Assembly: GCA_964446115.1 (NCBI GenBank)
Contig: CAYUNE010000050.1
Span: forward strand, 20,329 to 84,328
Length of the DNA: 64,000 nucleotides
Source: CAYUNE01 sp964446115
GTDB taxonomy: Bacteria; Desulfobacterota; Desulfobulbia; Desulfobulbales; Desulfobulbaceae
Direction of reading: 5' to 3'
The notes beneath the pieces are model-generated. The model was not told the origin of the DNA. It did no database searches and saw only the letters and a list, made by a program, of their open reading frames with translations. Position numbers and translations under genes: made by a program. This document shows, one piece after another, positions 50,509 through 59,374 of the stretch. How positions within the stretch are numbered: position 1 is the stretch's first letter; each line of letters starts with the position of its first letter.

Positions 50509-51729
50509 ATGGCGGTAAGTTCGATAGAGGATGTCATTGGGGATATTCGTGCCGGGAAGATGGTAATCCTGGTCGACGATGAGGATCGGGAGAACGAGGG
50601 AGATCTCTGCATGGCCGCCGAGGCGGTGACGCCGGAGGCCATCAACTTCATGGCCACCCACGGACGCGGGCTTATCTGCCTGGCGTTGAGTTCCGATATC
50701 ATCGATCAGCTGCAGCTGCCCATGATGGTGGATGACCGGGATAACAAGGCCCAGTTCGGAACCGGTTTTACGGTCAGTATCGAGGCGCGGACCGGAGTTT
50801 CCACCGGGATATCGGCGGCGGACCGGGCGCGGACCATCCTGGCGGCGGTTAATCCCCATGCCAAACCCTCCGATATCGTCAGTCCCGGACATATCTTTCC
50901 GTTGCGGGCCAGAAAGGGCGGGGTTCTGGTGCGTACCGGTCAGACCGAGGGATCGGTGGATCTTGCCCGGCTGGCCGGTATGAGAACCGCCGGGGTGATC
51001 TGCGAGATCATGAATGACGACGGATCCATGGCGCGGATGGATGACCTGGAGAAGTTCGCGGCCGAGCATGATATGAAAATCGCTACCATCGCCGATCTGG
51101 TAGCCTATCGGCTGCGTCGTGACGTTCTGGTACACCGGGCGGCCGAGGCCAGGATTCCCACCCGGCATGCCGGAGAATTCAAGGCCATCGTCTACACCAA
51201 CGACGTGGACAAGCATGAACACCTGGCCCTGATCAAGGGGGAGATCGATCCGGACAAGCCGGTTATGGTACGGGTTCATTCCGAGTGCCTCACCGGTGAT
51301 GTTTTCGGATCCGCCCGTTGCGACTGCGGCGATCAGTTGCACGCGGCCATGCGCATGATCGACCAGGAGGGACGCGGAGTGGTCCTCTACATGCGGCAGG
51401 AGGGCAGGGGGATCGGCTTGGTCAACAAGTTCAAGGCCTACCAGCTCCAGGACGTCAAGGGGCTTGATACGGTGGAGGCCAACGTGGAACTCGGCTTCAA
51501 GGCGGATCTGCGCGATTACGGCATCGGCGCCCAGATTCTCCGGGATCTGGGAGTCCGCAAGATGCAGCTGTTGACCAACAATCCCAAGAAGATTATCGGG
51601 CTTGAGGGGTATGGCCTGGAGGTGACTGACCGCTTCCCCATCGAAATAGTCCCGGAAAATGAAAACCGTGACTATTTGCGCTGCAAACGTGACAAGCTCG
51701 GGCACCTGCTTGAGATAGTGGAAGATTAG
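50509..51729 (+). CDS. ribBA: Bifunctional 3,4-dihydroxy-2-butanone 4-phosphate synthase/GTP cyclohydrolase II
   Basis: 406 residues. First half (about 1-200) is RibB: VILVDDEDRENEGDLCMAAE, FMATHGRGLICLAL, TEGSVDLARLAG. Second half is RibA: VHSECLTGDVFGSARCDCGD with three zinc cysteines, and LYMRQEGRGIGLVNKFKAYQ. It supplies both precursors of lumazine. ATG at 50509 has AAAGAGG upstream; the longer upstream frame is only overlap with ribE. 41 bp ahead of ribH. Confidence 0.97.
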   Translation: MAVSSIEDVIGDIRAGKMVILVDDEDRENEGDLCMAAEAVTPEAINFMATHGRGLICLALSSDIIDQLQLPMMVDDRDNKAQFGTGFTVSIEARTGVSTGISAADRARTILAAVNPHAKPSDIVSPGHIFPLRARKGGVLVRTGQTEGSVDLARLAGMRTAGVICEIMNDDGSMARMDDLEKFAAEHDMKIATIADLVAYRLRRDVLVHRAAEARIPTRHAGEFKAIVYTNDVDKHEHLALIKGEIDPDKPVMVRVHSECLTGDVFGSARCDCGDQLHAAMRMIDQEGRGVVLYMRQEGRGIGLVNKFKAYQLQDVKGLDTVEANVELGFKADLRDYGIGAQILRDLGVRKMQLLTNNPKKIIGLEGYGLEVTDRFPIEIVPENENRDYLRCKRDKLGHLLEIVED

Positions 51730-51770
51730 GACATTGTTTATTCTACCTGTAACGCGGAGGGAGTGACGGC

Positions 51771-52238
51771 ATGGCACGCTATTTTGAAGGCGATCTGCGG
51801 GGCGAAGGCAGAAAAATCGGCATCATCGTTGCCCGGTTCAATTCATTTATTTCCGAAAAATTACTGGAGGGGGCCATGGATGCCCTGTTGCGCTCCGGAG
51901 TCAGGGAAGACGATATCTCGGTGGCCCGGGTTCCCGGCGCCTTTGAAATACCGCTGGTTGCCAAGCAGATGGCCGGCAGCGGCAAGTATGACGCCGTTGT
52001 CTGCCTGGGGGTTGTCATCCGTGGAGCCACCCCCCATTTTGATTACGTAGCCGGCGAAGTGGCCAAGGGCACGGCCCAGGTGATGCTGGAGACCGGGATG
52101 CCGATTCTGTTCGGGGTTCTGACCACGGAAACCATTGAACAGGCCATTGAACGCGCCGGCTCCAAGGCCGGCAACAAGGGGGCCGAGGTGGCCATCGGTG
52201 CCCTGGAGATGTGCAACCTTCTGGCAGCCCTCGGTTGA
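51771..52238 (+). CDS. ribH: 6,7-dimethyl-8-ribityllumazine synthase
   Basis: 155 residues. Seen: GIIVARFNSFISEKLLEGAM, VPGAFEIPLVAKQMAGSGKY, VCLGVVIRGATPHFDYVAGE with the catalytic His, and FGVLTTETIEQAIERAGSKA. Forms icosahedral or pentameric shells in many bacteria. It is 65 bp before nusB, the classic ribH-nusB pair. Confidence 0.97.
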   Translation: MARYFEGDLRGEGRKIGIIVARFNSFISEKLLEGAMDALLRSGVREDDISVARVPGAFEIPLVAKQMAGSGKYDAVVCLGVVIRGATPHFDYVAGEVAKGTAQVMLETGMPILFGVLTTETIEQAIERAGSKAGNKGAEVAIGALEMCNLLAALG

Positions 52239-52303
52239 TGCGTCTTCTTGCGGCACTTTCCTTCAGTTTCGTTTTTCCGCAGTCGGCGTAATCGGTTTCC
52301 GGT

Positions 52304-52732
52304 ATGGGTATCCGCAGGAAAGCCAGAGAGATAGCGCTGCAGTTTCTCTTCCAGCGTGATTTCCAACAGCAACAAGGTGACTGCCGCAGCCTTGATGAGG
52401 AGTTTGCGCTGTTTAAGCAATCCTTTGAAACCGCCAAAAAGTCCATTCCCTATGCCACTCAGCTACTCACCGGTATCTGTGAACGGTTGGCTGAGCTGGA
52501 CGAGTACATTGTCAACCATTCCCATAACTGGCGTCTGAACCGCATGTCGGTGATCGATCGTAATATTCTCAGGGTCGCCATCTACGAGATGCGTTTCGGG
52601 GCCGATATTCCCGCCCGGGTCGCCATCAATGAGGCGGTGGAAATCGCCAAGCGTTTCGGCAGCGAGGACTCGGCAGCCTTTATCAACGGCATCCTTGATG
52701 GTGTCAGGAAATCCATTGACTCTCCCTCCTGA
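52304..52732 (+). CDS. nusB: Transcription antitermination factor NusB
   Basis: 142 residues, all-helical. RRKAREIALQFLFQRDFQQQ at the N-terminus, HSHNWRLNRMSVIDRNILRV, EMRFGADIPARVAINEAVEI and AKRFGSEDSAAFINGILDG. Binds boxA RNA with S10 in rRNA antitermination. ATG at 52304. End of the riboflavin train; ftsK begins 106 bp later. Confidence 0.96.
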   Translation: MGIRRKAREIALQFLFQRDFQQQQGDCRSLDEEFALFKQSFETAKKSIPYATQLLTGICERLAELDEYIVNHSHNWRLNRMSVIDRNILRVAIYEMRFGADIPARVAINEAVEIAKRFGSEDSAAFINGILDGVRKSIDSPS

Positions 52733-52760
52733 AATATCAGCTGCGGGAGAGGGTCATCCA

Positions 52761-52781
52761 TATAACCCCCGGGCGGGGTTT
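52761..52781. repeat. Possible degenerate relative of the dispersed repeat
   Basis: TATAACCCCCGGGCGGGGTT: AACCCC/GGGGTT hairpin with the same TATAACCCC start as at 46165. In the nusB-ftsK spacer; could also be a weak terminator. Confidence 0.3.
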
Positions 52782-52838
52782 CCATGCGATTGGCCCAAGG
52801 GACCGCTTTTTGCGGAAACCGGTGAAGAATCATAATCC

Positions 52839-55016
52839 ATGGCGCATCGGAAAATCACACGGAATCAGCCGGAAGGAAAAGGACTGCCCGCGGAAACGGT
52901 GGCCTTGGCCCTTCTCTTTGCCTCACTCTTCCTGCTCGTCTGCCTGCTGAGTTATGCCTGGCCGCTGCTGGGAGAGCATCCCGTGGTCCAGGCGCCCCAA
53001 CGTAACTGGTGCGGCTCCCTCGGCTATTACACGGCCTGGTTCCTCTTCAGCTTTTTCGGGGTTGCCGCCTTTTTGCCCATTCTGCTCCTCGGCTATCTTG
53101 CCGTTGCCGCCTTCCGGTCGTGGGGCGCGTTGAGCAGGTTGCCCTTTATCGTTGCCGGCGTCACCGGTCTACAGATCGCCGCCAGCGGTCTGCTGGGCGG
53201 GCTCGACTCCCTGATCTTTCCACCCGAATTCGTCGCACCCGGCGGCTATCTGGGCCGGCTCATCCAGATGCAGCTGACCCGGATTTTTGGCGGCTTCGGC
53301 ACCTTTTTGCTCATGGTGCTGCTGCTTGTCTTTTCGCTGATGGCCGCCATTCGTTTTTCCGTGGTGATTGCCGGGCAACGGCTTCTGGAGATCGGCGAAT
53401 ATCTGAGGAAGCGCTTTTCCGCGCTGATTATTTCCCGGGGCCGGGGTAAAGATCCATCCCTGACTCCAGCGGGAAAAGAGGAAGTGACGGAGTCGGTCCT
53501 CGCCATCACCGAACCGGAGCCGGAACCCGTCCTTCCCGCCGTCCACGAGGTGATACACACCCCGGTGACCGAGGACGAGGATGATGAATTCGAGGCCCAG
53601 CCCCTGCCCGAAGGGGAATTTGTCCTGCCGCCGCTCTCACTGCTGGACAAGGCACGGCAGGACAGTGTGGAAATCGACCATGAGCATTACTATACGGTGA
53701 GCGAACAGCTTGCCGCCAAGCTTAATGATTTCGGCGTTGCCGGCAAGGTGGTCGGGGTCTCGCCCGGTCCGGTGGTGACCACCTACGAGTTTGCTCCGGC
53801 ACCCGGGGTCAAGATCAACAAAATCGTCTCCCTGGCCGACGATCTCGCCCTGGGCCTGAAGGCGGAGAGCGTTCGCATTGTCGGCTCCATTCCCGGCAAG
53901 GCGGCCCTGGGTATCGAGATTCCCAATCCGGTGCGCAAGATTGTCGCCCTGCGGGAGATTCTCCTCACCGATCAATACCGGGAGGCCCGTTCCAGGTTGA
54001 GCATGGGGTTGGGACTTGACGTGGTGGGGCGTCCGGTGATCGCCGATCTTGCCAAGATGCCGCACCTGCTGGTGGCCGGGGCAACAGGGGCGGGCAAGAG
54101 CGTGGCCATCAACAGTTTCATCGCCTCGCTGCTCTTCAAGGCCACCCCTGAGGAGGTGCGGCTGCTGATGGTTGACCCCAAGCGCATCGAACTCTCGGTG
54201 TACGAAGATATTCCCCATCTGCTCCATCCGGTGGTGGTGGAGTCGAAGATGGCCAGCCGGGCCCTGCAGTGGGCGGTCCTGGAAATGGAGCGCCGCTACC
54301 GTCTGCTGGAGGAGAACCGCGTCAAGAATATTCAGGCCTATAACGAGAGTGCCGAGGAAAAACTGCCTTATATCGTAATCATCGTCGATGAGCTGGCCGA
54401 TCTGATGATGGTCGCCTCCAAGGATGTGGAGGCCTCCATCGCCCGGTTGGCCCAGATGGCAAGGGCGGCCGGCATGCATCTTATTCTGGCCACCCAGCGG
54501 CCCTCCGTGGATGTGCTCACCGGTCTTATCAAGGCAAACTTCCCCACCAGGATCTCCTTTCAGGTTTCATCCAAGATCGACTCGCGGACCATTATCGACG
54601 GTTCCGGCGCGGAACATCTGCTGGGCATGGGGGATATGCTCTTTATCCCTCCCGGTACCGCCCGGCTGCAACGCATCCATGGTGCCTATATCTCGGAGCG
54701 GGAAATCGAACGACTGGTCGCCTTCCTCAAGGAACAGGGAACCGCCCGCTACGACAAGGCCGTTCTTGAGGCCGTGGAAGAGGAAGAAAGGGAACAAAGC
54801 GGCGAATTCGAAGAGCATGATCCCAAGTATGACGAGGCGGTCGCCGTTGTCTGCGAGACCGGCAAAGCCTCGATTTCCATGGTACAGCGGCGATTGCGGG
54901 TGGGGTATAACCGCGCCGCCCGCATGATCGAGATGATGGAGATTGAGGGAATTGTCGGTCCGGCGGACGGATCAAAGCCGCGAGAGGTTTTGGCCCGCCG
55001 CACCTACGACGAGTAG
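52839..55016 (+). CDS. ftsK: DNA translocase FtsK
   Basis: 725 residues. Four membrane helices in the first 175 residues, an acidic linker (about 220-250), then the motor: LLVAGATGAGKSVAINSF (Walker A), IVIIVDELADLMMVASKDVE (Walker B), RPSVDVLTGLIKANFPTRIS and GSGAEHLLGMGDMLFIPPG. The C-terminal winged-helix gamma domain is present (ISMVQRRLRVGYNRAARMIE). It pumps DNA at the septum and activates XerCD at dif. Short linker compared with E. coli FtsK. xerD is also in this window. Confidence 0.96.
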   Translation: MAHRKITRNQPEGKGLPAETVALALLFASLFLLVCLLSYAWPLLGEHPVVQAPQRNWCGSLGYYTAWFLFSFFGVAAFLPILLLGYLAVAAFRSWGALSRLPFIVAGVTGLQIAASGLLGGLDSLIFPPEFVAPGGYLGRLIQMQLTRIFGGFGTFLLMVLLLVFSLMAAIRFSVVIAGQRLLEIGEYLRKRFSALIISRGRGKDPSLTPAGKEEVTESVLAITEPEPEPVLPAVHEVIHTPVTEDEDDEFEAQPLPEGEFVLPPLSLLDKARQDSVEIDHEHYYTVSEQLAAKLNDFGVAGKVVGVSPGPVVTTYEFAPAPGVKINKIVSLADDLALGLKAESVRIVGSIPGKAALGIEIPNPVRKIVALREILLTDQYREARSRLSMGLGLDVVGRPVIADLAKMPHLLVAGATGAGKSVAINSFIASLLFKATPEEVRLLMVDPKRIELSVYEDIPHLLHPVVVESKMASRALQWAVLEMERRYRLLEENRVKNIQAYNESAEEKLPYIVIIVDELADLMMVASKDVEASIARLAQMARAAGMHLILATQRPSVDVLTGLIKANFPTRISFQVSSKIDSRTIIDGSGAEHLLGMGDMLFIPPGTARLQRIHGAYISEREIERLVAFLKEQGTARYDKAVLEAVEEEEREQSGEFEEHDPKYDEAVAVVCETGKASISMVQRRLRVGYNRAARMIEMMEIEGIVGPADGSKPREVLARRTYDE

Positions 55017-55397
55017 GGGACCATTGCGATGGAAAGGGGGAGGCCCGGGGACCGCCCGGGGAAGGAAGAATTTTATTGATTTATATCTTCAGAATTACTC
55101 ATGGCGAAAAGAGATGCCCCCGACCAATTTTTCTTGACAAGTTTTTCTGGAAAAAGTATATGGTTATGTGGTAAAAAATGAGTGACTGTTCATTATTTCG
55201 GCTGCGCAATGTATTGGAAAAAGCTGCATAAAATGAACATGTTGACTTGTGCCTTGGAAGCTTGCAAGGATATCTTGTTAGGCTGTTAGACCTTTCGATC
55301 CCCGCTGTGGGAATGGGAAGTCGAAATTTTGACAAGGGTTGTTGGCGCTGCGCTGTGCAGGGTCACAAAAGGTTAAATTCAGTAGGGAGGTAGATTA
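55017..55397. other. ftsK-aprB spacer with promoter
   Basis: 381 bp, clearly A/T-rich toward aprB compared with its surroundings. It contains the promoter at 55134-55162 and a G/C-rich CCCGGG repeat near 55044-55059 just after ftsK. No gene seen; a long leader of about 230 nt precedes aprB, where regulation could act. Confidence 0.6.
55134..55162 (+). promoter_or_regulatory. Sigma-70-type promoter of aprBA
   Basis: TTGACA (perfect -35), a 17-nt spacer, then TATATG as -10. It is the best such pair in the spacer before aprB and lies about 240 bp ahead of the start, leaving a long leader. Confidence 0.6.
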
Positions 55398-55823
55398 ATG
55401 CCAAGTTATGTAGATCCTGAAAAGTGTGATGGTTGCAAGGGCGGTGACAAGACGGCCTGCATGTACATCTGCCCCAACGATCTCATGGTCCTCAACACCG
55501 AGGAAATGAGAGCGTACAATCAGGAGCCGGATGCATGTTGGGAGTGTTACTCCTGCGTAAAGATCTGTCCGCAGGGCGCCATCGCCGTACGTGGGTATGA
55601 TGACTTCGTTCCCATGGGCGGCCAGGTTCACCCGATGCGGTCTTCGGACTCCATCATGTGGACGGTCAAGTTTCGTAACGGAAATATGAAACGCTTCAAG
55701 TTCCCGATCCGGACCACGGCTGAGGGTGCTGCAAATGCCTACATCGGAGAAAAAGGCGATAATCTCGACGACGAGAGACTCTTCCTCGAAAGCGAGCTGC
55801 CCACGCCGACCAAGCTGGCCTAG
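55398..55823 (+). CDS. aprB: Adenylylsulfate reductase beta subunit
   Basis: 141 residues. Iron-sulfur subunit that passes electrons from Qmo to the AprA flavin. Two [4Fe-4S] sites: C10, C13, C21, C25 (the spacing C-x2-C-x7-C-x3-C is characteristic) and C47, C50, C53, C57 (CWECYSCVKICP). The C-terminal tail clasps AprA. GGGAGG lies 7 nt before the ATG. 69 bp ahead of aprA. Confidence 0.97.
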   Translation: MPSYVDPEKCDGCKGGDKTACMYICPNDLMVLNTEEMRAYNQEPDACWECYSCVKICPQGAIAVRGYDDFVPMGGQVHPMRSSDSIMWTVKFRNGNMKRFKFPIRTTAEGAANAYIGEKGDNLDDERLFLESELPTPTKLA

Positions 55824-55892
55824 TTTCGGTCCGCTTCATCAGAGTGCTGGTTTTGTATTTCAAGAATAACAAGCTATAAAGGAGAATTAAAT

Positions 55893-57908
55893 ATGGCATT
55901 ACCGAACAAGCCGAAAGGCGAATTGCCTGCCGATCCGAATCCGGAAATTCAAGAGCACGAGTGCGATGTACTGATTGTGGGCGGCGGTATGGCTGCCTGT
56001 GGTACCGCTTTTGAGATCAAGAAATGGGCTCCGGATGACATGAAAATCATCCTTGTCGATAAGGCTTCCATGGAGCGCTCCGGCGCCGTTGCCCAGGGTC
56101 TTTCCGCCATCAATACCTATATCGGTGAAAACGCCATCGAGGACTATGTCAAGATGGTACGTAACGACCTCATGGGTGTTGTCCGTGAAGACCTGATCTA
56201 CGATCTTGGCCGCCATGTTGACGAATCCGTCAAGCTGTTTGAGGAGTGGGGACTGCCGGTCTGGAAGAAAGCCGATGACGGTTCCAACCTCGACGGTGCC
56301 AAGCCTGCCCCGAGTCTGCGCGAAGGCGGTACTCCGGTACGTACCGGAAAGTGGCAGATCATGATCAACGGCGAGTCCTACAAGTGTATTGTGGCCGAGC
56401 CTGCCAAGGCGGCGCTGGGTGAGGAAAACTGCCTGGAGCGTATCTTTATCGTGAAGATGCTCCTTGACAAGAATCAGGATAACACCATTGCCGGTGCTGT
56501 TGGTTTCTCCACCCGTGAGAACAAGGTACACGTCTTCAAGTGCAAGGCCGCCCTGGTAGCCTGCGGCGGTGCCGTCAACATCTTCCGGCCGCGCTCCACC
56601 GGTGAGGGTAAGGGACGCGCCTGGTATCCGGTATGGAACGCCGGTTCCACCTACACCATGTGTGCTCAGGTCGGTGCCACCCTGACCATGATGGAAAATC
56701 GTTTCACGCCGTCCCGCTTCAAGGATGGATACGGTCCTGTCGGCGCCTGGTTCCTGCTGTTCAAGGCCAAAGTATCCAACGGTCTGGGCGAGTTCTATGC
56801 CGGTGGCGATGCCGCCAAGGAAGAGCTGCAGAAGTACATGCCGTACGGCGCCTCCGCAGTTACTCCGACCTGTCTGCGGAACCATCTCATGCTCAACGAG
56901 CTCAAGGAAGGCCGCGGTCCCATCTACATGGCCACCGATGTCGCCCTGAACGCCTTCCTGGATGAGGCCCGCGAAGCCGGCAAGTCCGAGAAGGAAGTGA
57001 AGAAGATCTGGAAACACCTCGAGTCCGAGGCCTGGGAAGACTTCCTTGACATGTCCGTTGGTCAGGCAGGTCTGTGGGCAGGTATGAATATCGAGCCCGA
57101 GAAGGTCGGTTCCGAGATCATGCCCACCGAGCCCTATATGCTCGGGTCGCATTCCGGTTGCTGCGGTATCTGGACCTCCGGTCCTGAAGAGGACTGGGTG
57201 CCCTCCGTGGATGGTCCCCGCTCCCATCAGTACAAATGGGGATACAACCGCATGACAACGGTTAACGGTCTGTTTACCGCCGGTGACGGCGTCGGCGCTT
57301 CCGGACACAAGTTCTCCTCCGGATCCCATGCCGAAGGTCGTATCGTTGCCAAGCAGATGGTAAAATATTGCCGCGACAACGCCGACTTTACTCCTGAGCT
57401 GGCTCAGAGCGCCCAGGAACTGGCCGACGAGATCTACGCACCGGTCAAGCTCTACTTTGAGCATGTGGGCAAATCCACGGCTGCCGACGTCAACCCGAAT
57501 TACTGCAAACCCGCGGGTCTGATGATGCGCCTGATGAAGGCTACCGACGAGTACGGCGGTGGTGTGGCCACCTATTACATGACTTCCGGCAAACTGCTCA
57601 ACATCTGCCTCGACCTCCTCGCGATGCTGCGTGAAGATGCCGAGAAGATGGCTGCAGGCGATCTGCATGAGCTGATGCGCGCCTGGGAGAACTACCATCG
57701 TATCTGGTGTGTCGAATCCCACATCCGTCACATTGAGTTCCGGAAAGAGTCCCGTTATCCCGGATTCTACTATCGTTCGGACTTCCCCACCTGTGACGAT
57801 GAGAACTGGAAGTGCTTCGTCAACTCGACTTACGATCCCAAGTCGGGCGAATGGACCTGCGAGAAGGTTGAGTGTATCAATCTGATCGAAACCGATCCCT
57901 GGCTGTAA
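55893..57908 (+). CDS. aprA: Adenylylsulfate reductase alpha subunit
   Basis: 671 residues. FAD subunit that reduces APS to sulfite and AMP, the key energy step of sulfate respiration. Seen: HECDVLIVGGGMAACGTAFE (FAD loop), SGAVAQGLSAINTYIGENAI, RPRSTGEGKGRAWYPVWNAG, ENRFTPSRFKDGYGPVGAWF and GHKFSSGSHAEGRI. Cytoplasmic, no signal peptide. RBS AGGAG precedes the ATG. A terminator follows at 57941. Confidence 0.98.
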   Translation: MALPNKPKGELPADPNPEIQEHECDVLIVGGGMAACGTAFEIKKWAPDDMKIILVDKASMERSGAVAQGLSAINTYIGENAIEDYVKMVRNDLMGVVREDLIYDLGRHVDESVKLFEEWGLPVWKKADDGSNLDGAKPAPSLREGGTPVRTGKWQIMINGESYKCIVAEPAKAALGEENCLERIFIVKMLLDKNQDNTIAGAVGFSTRENKVHVFKCKAALVACGGAVNIFRPRSTGEGKGRAWYPVWNAGSTYTMCAQVGATLTMMENRFTPSRFKDGYGPVGAWFLLFKAKVSNGLGEFYAGGDAAKEELQKYMPYGASAVTPTCLRNHLMLNELKEGRGPIYMATDVALNAFLDEAREAGKSEKEVKKIWKHLESEAWEDFLDMSVGQAGLWAGMNIEPEKVGSEIMPTEPYMLGSHSGCCGIWTSGPEEDWVPSVDGPRSHQYKWGYNRMTTVNGLFTAGDGVGASGHKFSSGSHAEGRIVAKQMVKYCRDNADFTPELAQSAQELADEIYAPVKLYFEHVGKSTAADVNPNYCKPAGLMMRLMKATDEYGGGVATYYMTSGKLLNICLDLLAMLREDAEKMAAGDLHELMRAWENYHRIWCVESHIRHIEFRKESRYPGFYYRSDFPTCDDENWKCFVNSTYDPKSGEWTCEKVECINLIETDPWL

Positions 57909-57940
57909 GTCATAAGAGCGGTTAATCAGCGTCGAACGAA

Positions 57941-57982
57941 AAATCTCCAGACGCCTTGAAAAGGGGGTCTGGAGATTTTTAT
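57941..57982 (+). terminator. Rho-independent terminator between aprA and qmoA
   Basis: AAATCTCCAGAC (57941-57952) pairs perfectly with GTCTGGAGATTT (57967-57978), loop of 14, then TTATT. It marks aprBA as its own unit. Confidence 0.88.
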
Positions 57983-58108
57983 TATCAAAACCATTTTTGT
58001 TGCACTGGGCTTGAGAAGCCTGTATTAGTACACTGTTCGTTTCTTCGGTCGAGTGGAGGAAAAATCCTGAATGGATGAGTTTAAAATAAATTGTGATGGA
58101 GGGTTGGC

Positions 58109-59362
58109 ATGAGTGATGCACAAGGCGCTGGCACGGTTCTGGTTGTCGGCGGCGGAATCAGTGGTTTAACTTCCGCCCTGGAAGCGGCTGAGGTTGGAAA
58201 CGACGTGATCCTCATAGAGAAAAATCCCTATTTTGGCGGACGCGTTGCCCAGCTCAATCAATATTTCCCAAAGCTGTGTCCCCCGACCTGCGGGCTGGAA
58301 ATTAATTTCAAACGGGTCAAGGATAACCGGCGGATCAAGCCGTACACCATGACCACGGTCAAATCGGTTACCGGTTCCCCCGGAAACTACGAGGTGGTTC
58401 TGGAAACGGCCCCCAGGTATATCAACAGCAACTGTACCGCCTGCGGAGACTGTGCAGCTGTTTGCGAAGACATGGTCGACGATGAGTTCAACTTCGGCAT
58501 GCAGCAGACCACTGCCGTCAACCTTCCCCACGAGATGGCCTTCCCGCGGCGCTATGTTCTCCGGAAGGAGAGCTGCAGCGACGAGACTCTGCAGAAAATC
58601 AAGGCGGCCTGCAAATATGATGCGGTTGATCTTGATATGTCGACTCAGGTTTTCACCGTCAATGTTGCCTCCATTGTCTGGGCAACCGGATGGAATCCCT
58701 ATGATGCCACCAAGATAGAGAACCTGAAGTTTAATTCCAGCAATGCCATTATCACCAATATGATGATGGAGAGAATGGCGGCTCCCAACGGCCCCACCGG
58801 CGGCAAGATCCTGCGGCCGGGTGACGACAAGGAGATCGAATCCATTGCCTTTGTGCAGTGTGCCGGGTCCAGGGATGCCAATCATCTGGAGTTTTGCTCC
58901 TACATCTGCTGTATGGCCACCATGAAGCAGATGACCTATGTGCGCGAGCGTTATCCTGATGCCAAAATTTATGTCTTTTACATCGATCTTCGGACTCCCG
59001 GAAAATATGAACACTTCCGTGCCAAGCTGATGGGCGATGAAAATGCCGAGTTTATCAAGGGCAAGGTTGCCGATATCATTGCCGAGGATGACGGCGGAGT
59101 GACGGTGGTTGCCGAGAATGCGATCACCGGCCAGAAAATCAACCAGAAGGTGGATATGGCGGTTCTGGCCACGGGTATGCAGCCGGCCCTTGGTGATCAG
59201 GGTACGGCCCTTGGTGTGCAGATGGACGGCAACGGGTTTGTCGTCTCCAACCCAGAACAGGGAATGATTGCTGCCGGTTGTGCAAAATCAGCGGCAGATG
59301 TCTACACGAGCGCGCAATCTTCAACCGCCGCTGCATTGAAAGCAATCCAGATTTCCAGGTAG
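58109..59362 (+). CDS. qmoA: Quinone-interacting membrane-bound oxidoreductase subunit QmoA
   Basis: 417 residues, HdrA-like flavoprotein. FAD loop VLVVGGGISGLTSALEAAEV, then GGRVAQLNQYFPKLCPPTCG, a cysteine group CTACGDCAAVCEDM, and FVQCAGSRDANHLEFCSYIC with the HdrA-like Cys motif. Takes part in electron transfer from menaquinol to AprAB. GGAGG precedes the ATG. 12 bp ahead of qmoB. Confidence 0.96.
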   Translation: MSDAQGAGTVLVVGGGISGLTSALEAAEVGNDVILIEKNPYFGGRVAQLNQYFPKLCPPTCGLEINFKRVKDNRRIKPYTMTTVKSVTGSPGNYEVVLETAPRYINSNCTACGDCAAVCEDMVDDEFNFGMQQTTAVNLPHEMAFPRRYVLRKESCSDETLQKIKAACKYDAVDLDMSTQVFTVNVASIVWATGWNPYDATKIENLKFNSSNAIITNMMMERMAAPNGPTGGKILRPGDDKEIESIAFVQCAGSRDANHLEFCSYICCMATMKQMTYVRERYPDAKIYVFYIDLRTPGKYEHFRAKLMGDENAEFIKGKVADIIAEDDGGVTVVAENAITGQKINQKVDMAVLATGMQPALGDQGTALGVQMDGNGFVVSNPEQGMIAAGCAKSAADVYTSAQSSTAAALKAIQISR

Positions 59363-59374
59363 GAGGACGAAGCA

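Noticed and set aside
55899..58121. 740-codon open frame on the minus strand opposite aprA
   Set aside because: Shadow of a highly expressed gene with strong codon bias: the composition (Gly-, His- and Leu-rich) has no domain or ribosome site, while aprA on the other strand is certain.
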